64,000 nucleotides of DNA, from assembly GCF_000378385.1 (NCBI RefSeq), contig NZ_KB899660.1, forward strand, positions 806,001 through 870,000, given 5' to 3'. Below the pieces are notes generated by a model, which was not told the DNA's origin, searched no databases, and worked only from the letters and a program-made list of their open reading frames with translations. Position numbers and translations under genes: made by a program. Shown in pieces: positions 9,469 to 19,107 of the stretch. Within the stretch, counting starts at the first letter, position 1. Each line of letters opens with the position of its first letter. This DNA comes from Paenibacillus daejeonensis DSM 15491. GTDB taxonomy: Bacteria > Bacillota > Bacilli > Paenibacillales > Paenibacillaceae.

Positions 9469-9577
9469 AAATGATAAACTCCTTTAAGGGTTGACCCTGG
9501 TTGACCCTGGTTGTGCCTGGCAGTTCGCTGGCATCTATCAACGCTTATTATAGCAGGCTTGCACAGAAATTCTAGAT

Positions 9578-9606
9578 TAAAAAAAGAAGACCTCTCCGGT
9601 CTTCTT
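9578..9606 (-). terminator. Intrinsic terminator of the hem operon
   Basis: Minus strand: AAGAAGACC, loop GGAGA, GGTCTTCTT, running into seven T. It follows the hemY stop codon. Confidence 0.88.
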
Positions 9607-9630
9607 CATCTGGGTATTTTAGCTCAAGCG

Positions 9631-11103
9631 TTAAACTCGCGCTTCATTCAGAACTGCCAGCACCTCTGCAGCTGCTTCCTTGCCCTGGCGGATACAGTCT
9701 GGAATACCGACACCGTCAAAAGCCATCCCTGTTACCCAAACGCCTGGCAACCGGTCCGCCAAGCGCTCCCGTAGGGCCGCAATCCGGTTTACATGTCCGA
9801 CAGGATATTGTGGCATCGACCGACGCAGTCTGGTAATTTCAACGAAATCAGGCTCCGCTTCGATCCCCATCAAGGTTTGCAGATCGGCACGTACACGCGA
9901 TGTGATCTCCGCATCAGTTGCTTCTACAATGGTTTCTTCACCAGCATGACCGACATAGCAGCGGATCAGCACCTTGCCCTCTGGGGCGGTATGACTCCAT
10001 TTGGCCGAAGTCCATGTACAGGCTGTGATGGTGTAACCTTCGCCACGCGGCACCACGAATCCTGAACCGTCCAGCTCGCGGCCGAATTCTGCTGCATCAA
10101 AAGCCAACACAATATTGGCAACCGACACATACCGCATCTCCCGCAGCTCCGGCGTCGGGACGAGCGGCTCCAGCAAGTTAGCGCTATGATAGGCTGGCAG
10201 TGTCAAGATTACGGCATCAGCCTCCACGCACCTGCCATCTGCTAGTTGAACGGCATACCGTGGTACCTCGTGATCGACCGATGGCGATCGGTCTGCTATC
10301 GACACAGCAGCGGCTCCCAGGCGAAGGTCAATCCCCTGGAGTTCCGCCTCCAACCCTTCCACTAATGTGCTAAGTCCACGTTTGTAAGAAAGGAAAACAC
10401 TGGTTTGCACTGCTGGTGAAGGCTTCTTGTCCTCGGTGGCAGGTGCTGCCTGTCTGCTTGCTTGCATGCCGCGAATCAGGCTGCCGTGGTTCAGCTCCAC
10501 TTGCCGGAATTGCGGAAAGGTCGCCTGGAGACTGAGCTGTCGCAGCTCTGCAGCATAGATGCCAGCCAACAGCGGTTCAGCAATTCGCTCCATCACCTCT
10601 GTGCCCAAGCGTCGTTCAAGAAATCCACCGATGGATTCATCGTCCCCTCCAGATCCTTCGGGAGGCCGGGCAGGCAGCTCCAGATCCTGAAGCGCCCGGC
10701 GCTTGCCATCCTCGCTGACCAGTTCGCTCTCCATAAAAGCCTCAATATCGGTTGGAATACCTAACACCAAACCCTTGGGCATCGGATGCTGACGGCCTTC
10801 ATGAATAATGAAGCTCTGCTTAGCATTTTGATTGGTGAGTTCATCTTCCAGCCCCAGCTCTTTGGTCAGCTCTATAGCCGCAAGCTTGCGAGCAAGGAAT
10901 GAATCCGGTCCCTGCTCGATGACGTAATCATCCTTGCGCAGCGTGTGAATCAGTCCGCCGAGCCGCTCTTGTGCCTCAACCAGGGAAACCTCTACCTGTC
11001 TGCCCTGCGCTTCGGCTTGGCGGAGCACATAAAAAGCGGAGCTCAGACCGCTGATCCCCCCGCCAATAATGACAATTCGATCGACACGTTCCTTGCTCCG
11101 CAT
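9631..11103 (-). CDS. hemY: Coproporphyrinogen III oxidase / protoporphyrinogen oxidase (HemY-type)
   Basis: 490 residues, an FAD-dependent flavoprotein with the dinucleotide motif IIGGGISGLSSAF at residues 11-23, the motif VEAQERLGGLIHT and the C-terminal GMAFDGVGIPDCIRQG. In Gram-positive bacteria HemY (CgoX) oxidises coproporphyrinogen III to coproporphyrin III in the coproporphyrin-dependent haem route. It is the last gene of hemE-hemH-hemY, 6 nt after hemH, with GAGAGAGG before the ATG. A terminator follows. Confidence 0.95.
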   Translation of the reverse strand: MRSKERVDRIVIIGGGISGLSSAFYVLRQAEAQGRQVEVSLVEAQERLGGLIHTLRKDDYVIEQGPDSFLARKLAAIELTKELGLEDELTNQNAKQSFIIHEGRQHPMPKGLVLGIPTDIEAFMESELVSEDGKRRALQDLELPARPPEGSGGDDESIGGFLERRLGTEVMERIAEPLLAGIYAAELRQLSLQATFPQFRQVELNHGSLIRGMQASRQAAPATEDKKPSPAVQTSVFLSYKRGLSTLVEGLEAELQGIDLRLGAAAVSIADRSPSVDHEVPRYAVQLADGRCVEADAVILTLPAYHSANLLEPLVPTPELREMRYVSVANIVLAFDAAEFGRELDGSGFVVPRGEGYTITACTWTSAKWSHTAPEGKVLIRCYVGHAGEETIVEATDAEITSRVRADLQTLMGIEAEPDFVEITRLRRSMPQYPVGHVNRIAALRERLADRLPGVWVTGMAFDGVGIPDCIRQGKEAAAEVLAVLNEARV

Positions 11104-11109
11104 AATTAT

Positions 11110-12042
11110 TCAACCTCTCTCTTGCGCCGACTGGACAGAATCCGCCAGCGTCTCCATATATAGTGGATCCGTATTTAGCATCTCGATTCGCTCCAGCTTC
11201 AGATCCAGCTTGGCCGCTACATCCTTGGCTTCGATATCAATATCGTAGAGCACCTCCAGATGATCCGAGACAAAGCCGATTGGTGCAATCAGCACATGCG
11301 TAGTCCCTTCCGTTCTGATCTCCTGCAGCGTATCCAGAATATCGGGACCAAGCCAAGGCTCACGCGTCCGTCCCGCACTCTGCCATGTGAACTGCCAGTT
11401 CGACACGCCAGCGCCTTCTGCGATCGCCGCCGAGCTAGCCAGCAGCTGCTGCGGATAGGGATCCTTGAGCTCCAGGATGCGTTCTGGCAAGCTGTGTGCA
11501 CTGAAGAGTACTTTGATCTCTGCAGCAGGCGTCTGCGCACCGAACTTCTGGAGTCCGGCTTGGACTCTGCTGGTGAGGGCTGCTATCAGCTTGGGATGCA
11601 GATGGTATTCTTCGACGAAGCGCATCGTGATGCCTTGTTCGGCTGCCGCCTCTTGTGCACGCTTGATGTAGCTGCCGACACTCATGACCGAATAATGAGG
11701 CGCCAGTACGATGCCTACGGCTTCTTGAATCCCGTCAGCTGCCATCGCAGACACTCCGTCCTCAATGTAAGGCACCGCGTGCTTGAGGCCTTGATAACAC
11801 TGATACTGACCAGGCGCGTTGCGATCCAGCACAGCCTGCAGGCCAGCTACCTGGGCATCTGTATTTTCCCGAAGCGGGAACACACCGCCCACAATCGCTT
11901 CATAACGTCCGGTCAAATCCGCCAGCATCTCGGGCGTTGGCGGGTTGCCGCGGCGAATATGTGTATAATAGCTCTCAACCTCGTCAAGGCTCGCCGGCGT
12001 GCCGTAAGACATGACTAATACGCCAATTTTGTTATCAGACAT
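11110..12042 (-). CDS. hemH: Ferrochelatase / coproporphyrin ferrochelatase
   Basis: 310 residues, as in Bacillus. It inserts ferrous iron into the porphyrin. The metal-site residues are visible as FSAHSLPE (H183) and DHLEVLYD (E263). I use the ATG at 12042, which follows GGGAGGAG; a longer frame runs into hemE. The start overlaps the hemE stop by 8 nt, indicating translational coupling. Confidence 0.95.
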   Translation of the reverse strand: MSDNKIGVLVMSYGTPASLDEVESYYTHIRRGNPPTPEMLADLTGRYEAIVGGVFPLRENTDAQVAGLQAVLDRNAPGQYQCYQGLKHAVPYIEDGVSAMAADGIQEAVGIVLAPHYSVMSVGSYIKRAQEAAAEQGITMRFVEEYHLHPKLIAALTSRVQAGLQKFGAQTPAAEIKVLFSAHSLPERILELKDPYPQQLLASSAAIAEGAGVSNWQFTWQSAGRTREPWLGPDILDTLQEIRTEGTTHVLIAPIGFVSDHLEVLYDIDIEAKDVAAKLDLKLERIEMLNTDPLYMETLADSVQSAQERG

Positions 12043-13105
12043 GACGGCTCTCCTCCCTGTGCAGTACCTTGATTTGTTCGGCGGAATAGCGGTGTACATA
12101 TTCCGTCAGATGGCGAAGCTTATCGAGCGACGCTTCCGGGAACAAGCCATGACCCAGATTAAATACATACCCTGGTGCCTCAAGACCCTGATCGATGATG
12201 CGGCGGGCCTGCTCCTCCAGCACCGACTCGGGTGCAGTAAGAATAACAGGGTCAAGATTGCCCTGAATCGCAAACTTGCCGCCCAGACGACGACGCCCCT
12301 CACGAATGGAAATCCGCCAGTCGACACCAATCATCTGTGCCTGCAGCTGTTGCAGACAAGGTAATAGCTCGCCCGAGCTTACGCCTGGGAAGTAAATCTT
12401 CGGCACATCCAAATCGGATAGCTCACGGAAAATCCGGTCAATGGTCGGCAGCACATAGCGAGTGAAATCATGTGGAGCCAGCGAGCCAACCCAGCTGTCG
12501 AACAGCTGGAACGCCTTGCCGCCTGCGGCGATATGCGCTCTGAGATAAGTGATGACCATATCACCCAGCTTGTCCATCAGCTTGAACCAGATTTCCGGTT
12601 CATTGTACATCATCTGCTTGGTCAGCAAATAATTGCGTGACGGTCTGCCCTCTATCAAATAGCTGGCAATTGTGAATGGTGCTCCGGCAAACGTAATGAG
12701 CGGCACTTCCAGCTCCCCGTCCAGAATGCGAATCGTTTCCAGTACATGCGAAAGATCGCCCTCCACATCGATGGGACGCAACCGATCCACATCGGCTGCT
12801 TCGCGGATCGGATTGTGAATGACCGGACCCACGTTTTGCACAATATCAAAATCAATTCCGATCGATGCGACCGGATTCATTATATCGGAATAGAGAATAG
12901 CCGCATCGACGCCAAGCTTGCGGATTGGCATCATGGTCACTTCGGCTGCCAGCTCCGGCTGCTTGCAGATTTCGAGCAGCGAGTAATTCTCTTTAATCTT
13001 TCGGTAGTCAGGATCATAGCGTCCCGCCTGACGCATATACCATACAGGCACCCGGTCCACGCTCTCCCCCCGGCAGGCCCGAATGAAACGGTCGTTGTAG
13101 CTCAT
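12035..13105 (-). CDS. hemE: Uroporphyrinogen decarboxylase
   Basis: 356 residues from the ATG at 13105, which gives the usual start of the family (MSYNDRFIRACRGE) and PVWYMRQAGRY at about 20-30. An upstream frame to 13171 is open but has no good ribosome site. The enzyme decarboxylates uroporphyrinogen III to coproporphyrinogen III. First gene of the hemE-hemH-hemY operon. The haem pathway is also the source of biliverdin needed by the phytochrome at the far end of the window, although no haem oxygenase is seen here. Confidence 0.95.
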   Translation of the reverse strand: MSYNDRFIRACRGESVDRVPVWYMRQAGRYDPDYRKIKENYSLLEICKQPELAAEVTMMPIRKLGVDAAILYSDIMNPVASIGIDFDIVQNVGPVIHNPIREAADVDRLRPIDVEGDLSHVLETIRILDGELEVPLITFAGAPFTIASYLIEGRPSRNYLLTKQMMYNEPEIWFKLMDKLGDMVITYLRAHIAAGGKAFQLFDSWVGSLAPHDFTRYVLPTIDRIFRELSDLDVPKIYFPGVSSGELLPCLQQLQAQMIGVDWRISIREGRRRLGGKFAIQGNLDPVILTAPESVLEEQARRIIDQGLEAPGYVFNLGHGLFPEASLDKLRHLTEYVHRYSAEQIKVLHREESRHV

Positions 13106-13323
13106 CGACTTTCCCCATTTCTCACGTATTCCCTTCGATTCCATTATGCCCTTTTTGGCTTTTGCTAACAACCGTCAATAAACGATCTAGTATGACAATA
13201 GTTTGACAATCCCCCCGCCCCTATTACACTTCGATCACATTCAGCTGTTTATTCCCAAGGAATTGGGTAATAGTATACATAACCTATACCCTTTATTTCT
13301 AATTATGAAAGGAGCGGTTGCAC

Positions 13324-13605
13324 ATGACTCATCCGCATCTGGAATGGAGCACGCTGGAGGAGATTGCCCGCAAGCATGGTATTTTGTACGAAATTGGAGA
13401 TAGTGTGGTCATTGGCAATATTTCATTTTTGCTGCCGGAGATGAAACCGGACCGTATAGAAATTGTACCTACATTTGGCGGCGGGCAGTTCGATCTCAAG
13501 ATCGAGGATGGACATTTGTATGCCAACGAAGAGACACTATTGCCGCTAATTCAGGACAACCGCAAACCGGAAGACGACGTGACCGACCGTCGGACACTTC
13601 ACTGA
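13324..13605 (+). CDS. Small conserved-looking hypothetical protein
   Basis: 93 residues, no membrane helix or signal peptide, acidic with a charged C-terminus (RKPEDDVTDRR). GGAG at 13311-13314 lies 9 nt before the ATG, and a terminator follows, so it is probably a real monocistronic gene. It sits alone between the divergent hem operon and the MFS gene. I do not recognise a domain. Confidence 0.75.
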   Translation: MTHPHLEWSTLEEIARKHGILYEIGDSVVIGNISFLLPEMKPDRIEIVPTFGGGQFDLKIEDGHLYANEETLLPLIQDNRKPEDDVTDRRTLH

Positions 13606-13617
13606 CCCACCCCACCG

Positions 13618-13645
13618 AGAGGCTCCGTTAGGAGTCTTTTTCTCT
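13618..13645 (+). terminator. Intrinsic terminator of the 93-residue protein gene
   Basis: AGAGGCTCC, loop GTTA, GGAGTCTTT (pairing partly by G-U), followed by TTTTTC. Confidence 0.75.
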
Positions 13646-13763
13646 TGCCTGACGTTTCTTTCTTGCCGATTCGTAACCTGACGCAGCACGTAGTATAATA
13701 ATTATAAAAAGCCGGTCCTGACTCGTTCTCTACCGACTTACTAGCAGGGAGGCCCTTATCTGC

Positions 13764-14999
13764 ATGGAACGTTGGAAAATCAACCTCGCGGTGTTATGGT
13801 TTGGACAATTTTTTGTCCTGGCCGGCATGACCATGATTATCCCGTTTCTCGCTCTGTATCTCCAGCAGGATCTGGGACTCACCGACAAGCACGAGATTGC
13901 GGTTTGGTCCGGAGTCATTTTCGCTGGCAACTTTGTGACGTCTTTTTTATTTCAGCCGCTCTGGGGCAAGCTCGCGGACCGATATGGACGCAAGGTGATG
14001 CTGCTGCGCTCCGGCTTTGGCATGGCGATCGTTATGACGCTGATGGGCTTCGCCGCAAGCCCTTGGCAGCTGCTGCTGCTGCGCATGCTTAATGGTACGA
14101 TCTCTGGTTTTAACCCCGCAGCCGTCGCCTTGGTTTCGACAACCACGCCCAAGCAGCATATGGGCTTTGCTATGGGTTTGCTGCAGTCCGGGGCGATTGC
14201 CGGGACGATTCTGGGACCTTTCTTTGGCGGTGTCATGGCCGATGCCTTTGGCTTCCGGCCGATCTTTTATATCACGGGTGCTCTAATCTTTATTGCAACC
14301 CTGCTGGCGTTGTTCCTGGTGGGCGAGACGTTCGACCGCAAGGAAGCGGCTTCGCATCCCCAGGTCTCGGTGCTGCAGGGTTTCCGGGAGCTCAGTCATG
14401 TGCCCCAGCTCATGGCTCTCTATGGTGTGACGTTCCTTATCCAGTTTGCCATGCTCTCACCGATGCCGCTTATGCCGCTGTATGTGCAAGAGCTTCATGG
14501 GTCGGTGGAGAACCTTGCTTTCTGGGCAGGCTTCGTCGGGTCTGTCACCGGCTTGTCCAACCTGATCTCCTCCCCCGTTCTTGGAAGGCTCAGTGATCGG
14601 ATCGGCGGTGAACGCATCCTCGGAATTGCGCTGGTGGGTTCGGCAATCATGTTCATTCCCCAAGCCTTCGTCACCTCGGTCGGGCAGCTGGTGGTGGTGC
14701 GTTTTGCGCTTGGCGTCTTCCTTGGCGGTCTGATTCCTGCGGTGAATGCGCTCATTCGCCAATATACGCCGGAGGGCATGGAGAGCCGGGCTTACAGCTT
14801 TAATACAAGCACGCTTAGTCTAGGCAATATGATCGGTCCCGTCTTTGGAGGCGCTGTATCCGGCTTTATCGGCATCCAAGGCGTATTCCTGGTCTCCGCC
14901 GTGTTGCTCTTGGCCAACGCGTTCTGGGTTCGTCGCTCGCTGCTGAAGCCGCCTCGTTCGACAGTCCCTAACTCCAACCGAAAGGAAGAACAATCATGA
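13764..14999 (+). CDS. MFS drug-type exporter
   Basis: 411 residues with 12 predicted membrane helices. Motif A appears as GKLADRYGRKVML after helix 2 and a half-copy RLSDRIGGERIL in the second half; SGAIAGTILGPFFGG in helix 5 matches antiporter motif C. This places it with proton-coupled multidrug exporters of the MdtG type; the substrate is unknown. A TATAAT at 13694-13699 is a likely -10. The stop overlaps the start of the response regulator by 4 nt (ATGA), so pump and two-component system form one operon. Confidence 0.9.
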   Translation: MERWKINLAVLWFGQFFVLAGMTMIIPFLALYLQQDLGLTDKHEIAVWSGVIFAGNFVTSFLFQPLWGKLADRYGRKVMLLRSGFGMAIVMTLMGFAASPWQLLLLRMLNGTISGFNPAAVALVSTTTPKQHMGFAMGLLQSGAIAGTILGPFFGGVMADAFGFRPIFYITGALIFIATLLALFLVGETFDRKEAASHPQVSVLQGFRELSHVPQLMALYGVTFLIQFAMLSPMPLMPLYVQELHGSVENLAFWAGFVGSVTGLSNLISSPVLGRLSDRIGGERILGIALVGSAIMFIPQAFVTSVGQLVVVRFALGVFLGGLIPAVNALIRQYTPEGMESRAYSFNTSTLSLGNMIGPVFGGAVSGFIGIQGVFLVSAVLLLANAFWVRRSLLKPPRSTVPNSNRKEEQS

Positions 15000-15673
15000 A
15001 GCTGCTCATCATTGAGGACGACCCGGGACTATCGGATACGATTCGGGAGACGCTGCATTCCACCTATGAGACGGCCCAGGCCTATGATGGCGATGAAGGG
15101 CTGTATCAGGCGGAGCATAATATCTATGACGCTATCATCCTGGACATCATGCTCCCGGGCCGCAACGGCTACGAGGTGCTCCGCGAGCTTCGCAGTCGGG
15201 GCATCCGCACGCCCGTACTGATGCTTACGGCCAAGGATGGAATCGACGACAAGCTGAAGGGTTTTCGCGAGGGTGCAGACGACTATCTGGTCAAGCCCTT
15301 CCATCGTGAAGAGCTGCTGCTTCGATTGGAAGCCATTCTGCGCCGGGCGGGTGGCGGTTTGAAGGACCAGACGCTTGGTTTCAAGGAGCTACAGCTCAAT
15401 CTGCAGTATAAAACAGCGACGATTCAAGATGAGGTGCTCCATCTGAATGGCAAGCAATTCGAATTGTTAGAGTACTTGGTACATAACAAAAATACCATCC
15501 TGACCAAGGACCAAATCTTCGATCGGATATGGGGTTTCGAATCGGAGACGTCCACAACGGTGGTCGAAGTCTATGCCTCACACTTGCGCAAGCATCTCAA
15601 ACCATCCGGCTATGACCGGTACATCCGCACCTTTCGCGGACTTGGCTATATGCTAAGCGATCAGGAGGCGTAA
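14996..15673 (+). CDS. OmpR/PhoB-family response regulator
   Basis: 225 residues. The receiver domain has D8-D9, phospho-acceptor D50 (ILDIMLPG) and LVKPF; the C-terminal winged helix covers about 130-223 (VVEVYASHLRKHL, IRTFRGLGYML). Its start overlaps the MFS stop by 4 nt and the kinase begins 2 nt after its stop. Order and similarity resemble CiaR. It probably answers to the adjacent kinase. Confidence 0.95.
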   Translation: MKLLIIEDDPGLSDTIRETLHSTYETAQAYDGDEGLYQAEHNIYDAIILDIMLPGRNGYEVLRELRSRGIRTPVLMLTAKDGIDDKLKGFREGADDYLVKPFHREELLLRLEAILRRAGGGLKDQTLGFKELQLNLQYKTATIQDEVLHLNGKQFELLEYLVHNKNTILTKDQIFDRIWGFESETSTTVVEVYASHLRKHLKPSGYDRYIRTFRGLGYMLSDQEA

Positions 15674-15674
15674 C

Positions 15675-17015
15675 ATGGACAGGAACGCCGTCTTCCGCAA
15701 GCAGAAGCTCCAGTTTACCGTTTTGAATTTTATTACTTTTACATTGATCTTTGCACTGTTCGCCATCATCATTCTCGGCCAGGTTCAACGAAGCATGTAT
15801 ACACAAACGGATGCAGAGCTGCGCAGCTTCAAGGAGCGGGCAGCCGAGCTTGCCAACCGTACTCCAGGCGAGGATATGCCAGGTATGGGAGGCGGAGGAA
15901 GCGGCCCTCGCTCTGGCGAAGGACCATACGGCATCCCGTTCCGTCCGGATAGCGGGACCGTCCCTCCCAATCCCAGACTGACCGTCCTCTTGTGGGACGA
16001 GAGCGGTCAGATTATCAATCAGGATCAACTTGGCACAACGTTTTATGATACCTACTTCAGTGATTTATCCTATAACACTGCAGCGGTGAATGAGATCCGC
16101 ACCATTACGATTCAGGATAGCTTTCGCTACCGCACATTGATCTACGAGCACCCGGATGCAGAGAACAATGTGTATGCAACGCAGCTACTCATTAATGTTG
16201 ATGCGGAGGAGCGTTCGGTCGCGAGCTTTCAGCGTATCCTGATTATTTGCACAGTTATCTTCATCCTGCTCTCAATTGTTACGAGTCTCCTGCTATCAAG
16301 CCGGACGATGCTCCCCATTCAACGGTCGTGGAGCAGACAGACCGAATTTGTGGAAAATGCATCCCACGAGCTGCGGACCCCGCTGACGATCATTCAGAAC
16401 AAGCTTGAGCTGCTGCTCACCTCCCCGCAGGAGCGTATCGTCGACCGTTTTGAGCCGATCGCTGTCAGTCTCTCCGAGACCCGACGCCTGTCCAAGCTGA
16501 CCACGGACCTGTTGACACTGGCACGGGCCGATTCTGCCGAGACGGTTCTGGAAGTGCAGGAGGTACAACTGGACCAATTCCTCAAGGAGCTGTCCGAACC
16601 TTATGCCGAGATTGCCGAGCTTCAGGACAAACAACTGTTGACGACTCTGGAACAAGAGCTTGTCATGATGGCTGATCCGGAACGGCTCCACCAGCTGATG
16701 GTCATCCTTCTGGACAATGCGCTCAAATACACCTCCGAAGGCGACACGATTGGCATTCTGGCCCGCCGCGAAGAGCAGCGGATCATCATTGAGGTGAGCG
16801 ATACTGGCGTCGGCATCCGTCAAGAAAATCTGCAAGCCGTCTTCGACCGCTTCTTCCGCGAAGACAAAGCTCGCAGCCGCAGCGACGAACATGGCGGTGC
16901 AGGCCTTGGGCTGTCCATCGCCCGCTGGATTGTGAGCGCACATCAGGGAACGATAGAGGCCATCCCGCAAGCAGAGCAGGGCACCGTCTTCCGCATCCGG
17001 CTGCCATTGCGGTAA
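15675..17015 (+). CDS. CiaH-like membrane sensor histidine kinase
   Basis: 446 residues. Membrane helices near 18-38 and about 185-205 flank an extracytoplasmic sensor with an unusual Gly/Pro/Met-rich stretch (about 63-82, PGEDMPGMGGGGSG). The dimerisation domain has ASHELRTPL with H231, followed by an HATPase domain (NALKYTSEG, DTGVGI, GGAGLGLSIA). No clear HAMP domain is seen. AGGAGG lies before the ATG. The stimulus is unknown; linkage to an exporter suggests envelope or drug stress. Confidence 0.94.
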   Translation: MDRNAVFRKQKLQFTVLNFITFTLIFALFAIIILGQVQRSMYTQTDAELRSFKERAAELANRTPGEDMPGMGGGGSGPRSGEGPYGIPFRPDSGTVPPNPRLTVLLWDESGQIINQDQLGTTFYDTYFSDLSYNTAAVNEIRTITIQDSFRYRTLIYEHPDAENNVYATQLLINVDAEERSVASFQRILIICTVIFILLSIVTSLLLSSRTMLPIQRSWSRQTEFVENASHELRTPLTIIQNKLELLLTSPQERIVDRFEPIAVSLSETRRLSKLTTDLLTLARADSAETVLEVQEVQLDQFLKELSEPYAEIAELQDKQLLTTLEQELVMMADPERLHQLMVILLDNALKYTSEGDTIGILARREEQRIIIEVSDTGVGIRQENLQAVFDRFFREDKARSRSDEHGGAGLGLSIARWIVSAHQGTIEAIPQAEQGTVFRIRLPLR

Positions 17016-17064
17016 ATTAACGGAGTGGCATGACGTATGAATGGACAAGGTTGGAAGACATGCA

Positions 17065-17113
17065 AAAACGCCCGAATACCAGGCCCCTCTATGGACCAGG
17101 TATTCGGGCGTTA
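17065..17113. terminator. Terminator between convergent kinase and O-methyltransferase genes
   Basis: AACGCCCGAATACC (17067-17080) pairs exactly with GGTATTCGGGCGTT (17099-17112). The minus strand gives TTTTTG after the stem, the plus strand ATTGG, so it is strongest for the minus-strand gene. Confidence 0.85.
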
Positions 17114-17132
17114 TTGGTGTGGAGGTATGGTA

Positions 17133-17768
17133 TCAGACCCGGATTGCCACAGTCAGACCGTCGTAAGCGGGGAGGATGGTGCTCATCAATCGTTCATCCG
17201 TTACCATCCGTTCATTGAAGGCGCGCATGGCCACAACAGACGGACCGTTCTTGTCAGGGTCTGCGACGCGCCCGCGCAGCAGCGTATTGTCGCCGGCAAT
17301 AATTGCTCCGGGCCTGGCCAAGCGGATCGCATAGTCCAGATAGACCGGATACCCTTCCTTATCGGCATCAATGAAGAAGAAATCAAACTGACGGCCTTCT
17401 TCCTCCAACTGTGCCAGACTTGCCTTGGCATCGCCGATCATATAGGTTACGCGGTCGCCAAGTCCCGCAGCCTCCATATGTCTGTGTGCGACAGCGGCAT
17501 ACTCTTCTTTTAACTCCAAGGAAGTCAAGGTGCCTCCTTCAGGCAGCTCTCTCGACAGGCAGATGCCGCTAATTCCCCCCAACGCTCCAATTTCCAGGAC
17601 ATCCCTGGCACCGGACATCTTAACCAGCATCGTCAACAGCTTGCCAAACCCCGGAGCAATCGAGATTTCCGGCATACCTGCGGAACGAATTCCCTCACTG
17701 GCTCGCTGCAGATCAGAGTCCGTTCCCAAAATGTGATTTGCATACTGCTCTTCCGTCATACTCATCAT
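17133..17768 (-). CDS. Class I SAM-dependent O-methyltransferase (YrrM/TrmR-like)
   Basis: 211 residues from the ATG at 17768 behind GGGAGG; the longer open frame crosses the divergent promoter. The SAM-binding motif is VLEIGALGGISG and the divalent-metal segment is FFIDADKEGYPVYLDYA, typical of the catechol/caffeoyl-CoA O-methyltransferase family. Bacillus TrmR (YrrM), of similar length, methylates 5-hydroxyuridine in tRNA, a possible role here, but stand-alone family members with other substrates are common. Confidence 0.88.
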   Translation of the reverse strand: MMSMTEEQYANHILGTDSDLQRASEGIRSAGMPEISIAPGFGKLLTMLVKMSGARDVLEIGALGGISGICLSRELPEGGTLTSLELKEEYAAVAHRHMEAAGLGDRVTYMIGDAKASLAQLEEEGRQFDFFFIDADKEGYPVYLDYAIRLARPGAIIAGDNTLLRGRVADPDKNGPSVVAMRAFNERMVTDERLMSTILPAYDGLTVAIRV

Positions 17769-17889
17769 TATTTTCCTCCCTGGCATTTGTAACCTGTCAC
17801 GCTTTGTCCTATACTTGATTGTATGTTTTTGCGCGGTGGAATACAATCTTGATCCCCGCTCCAATTTCCGAACGGAAGAGGTACAAACC

Positions 17890-19041
17890 ATGACCAACTT
17901 GCAACTTATCGCTACATGTCCCATGGGCCTGGAGGCCATTGTCGCTCGTGAGCTCCAGGATCTGGGCTATTCGGATACCCGAACAGAGAATGGGCGTGTT
18001 AATTTTGCCGGAGGACCAGCGGATATTTGCCGAACCAATCTCTGGCTTCGGACGGCCGACCGGATTCTCATTAAGATGGGCGAATTCGAAGCTCGCACCT
18101 TCGATCAACTCTTCGAAGGGACCAAAGCGATCGACTGGGCCGCCTTCATTCCCAAAAACGGCGAGTTTCCGGTTCAGGGACGCTCGCACAAATCGCAGCT
18201 TACCAGCGTCCCTGCCTGCCAAGGTATTGTGAAAAAAGCGATCGTGGAGAAGCTGAAGCTATCCTATAAGACAGAGTGGTTTCCTGAGGACGGTGAGCTC
18301 TATGCAATCGAGGTGCAGCTGCTAAAAGACCGGGCACAGATCGTGCTGGATACAACCGGTCCCAGCCTGCACAAGCGTGGATACCGCAAGCTTGTTACCG
18401 AAGCTCCCTTGAAGGAAACCATGGCGGCAGCTATGGTGCTGCTGAGCCGCTGGCGTCCGGAACGTCCGCTCTACGATCCGTTCTGCGGGTCGGGCACCAT
18501 CCCTATCGAAGCGGCGATGATCGGCTGGAATATCGCGCCAGGTCTTCGTCGCAGCTTCACCAGCGAGCAATGGCCCATCATCGGTCAGACGCATTGGGAT
18601 GATGCCCAGGATGAAGCCTTCGACGCGGTCAGAGACGATGTGCCGCTCGAAATTGCCGGCTCGGATATTGATGCCGAAGCCATCGAGGTAGCTCTCGCTG
18701 CTGCAGCCAAGGCCGGACTAGCCAAGGAATTGACGCTGCGGACGCTCCCTGTCGCCGAGGTCAAGCTCTCTGGCGACTATGGCTGCATTATTACCAATCC
18801 GCCTTATGGCGAGCGCCTGGGAACCGAGCGGGAAGCAGACCGGGCCATCCGTGAGCTTGGCGATATCGTAGAAGCGGCTCCCTCCTGGTCTGTATTTGCG
18901 CTCAGCCCATCGAAGGAATTCGAACGCGATTACGGCAGGCCTGCCCAGAAGAAGCGCAAGCTATACAATGGCCGGATTGAATGTGCTCTCTATCAATATC
19001 TCGGGCCGTTGCCGCCCTTCCGAAACCAGGAACGAGAATAG
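17890..19041 (+). CDS. THUMP-domain RNA N2-guanine methyltransferase (RlmL/YpsC-like)
   Basis: 383 residues from the ATG at 17890 (GGAAGAGG upstream). An N-terminal THUMP RNA-binding region (about 45-155) precedes a Rossmann methyltransferase with DPFCGSGTIPIEA and the catalytic NPPYGER. The layout matches YpsC/RlmL enzymes that methylate 23S rRNA. It diverges from the O-methyltransferase gene. Confidence 0.92.
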   Translation: MTNLQLIATCPMGLEAIVARELQDLGYSDTRTENGRVNFAGGPADICRTNLWLRTADRILIKMGEFEARTFDQLFEGTKAIDWAAFIPKNGEFPVQGRSHKSQLTSVPACQGIVKKAIVEKLKLSYKTEWFPEDGELYAIEVQLLKDRAQIVLDTTGPSLHKRGYRKLVTEAPLKETMAAAMVLLSRWRPERPLYDPFCGSGTIPIEAAMIGWNIAPGLRRSFTSEQWPIIGQTHWDDAQDEAFDAVRDDVPLEIAGSDIDAEAIEVALAAAAKAGLAKELTLRTLPVAEVKLSGDYGCIITNPPYGERLGTEREADRAIRELGDIVEAAPSWSVFALSPSKEFERDYGRPAQKKRKLYNGRIECALYQYLGPLPPFRNQERE

Positions 19042-19107
19042 TTTAAATCATGGCCTTTTTCCTTATAATGATAAGACGATCATGAAATAAGGGAAAGGGA
19101 AACTGCC

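Noticed and set aside
9490-9520. Short tandem GGTTGACCCT units upstream of the CapA gene.
   Set aside because: Only two full copies of 10 bp plus a partial one; too short to claim a regulatory or mobile function.
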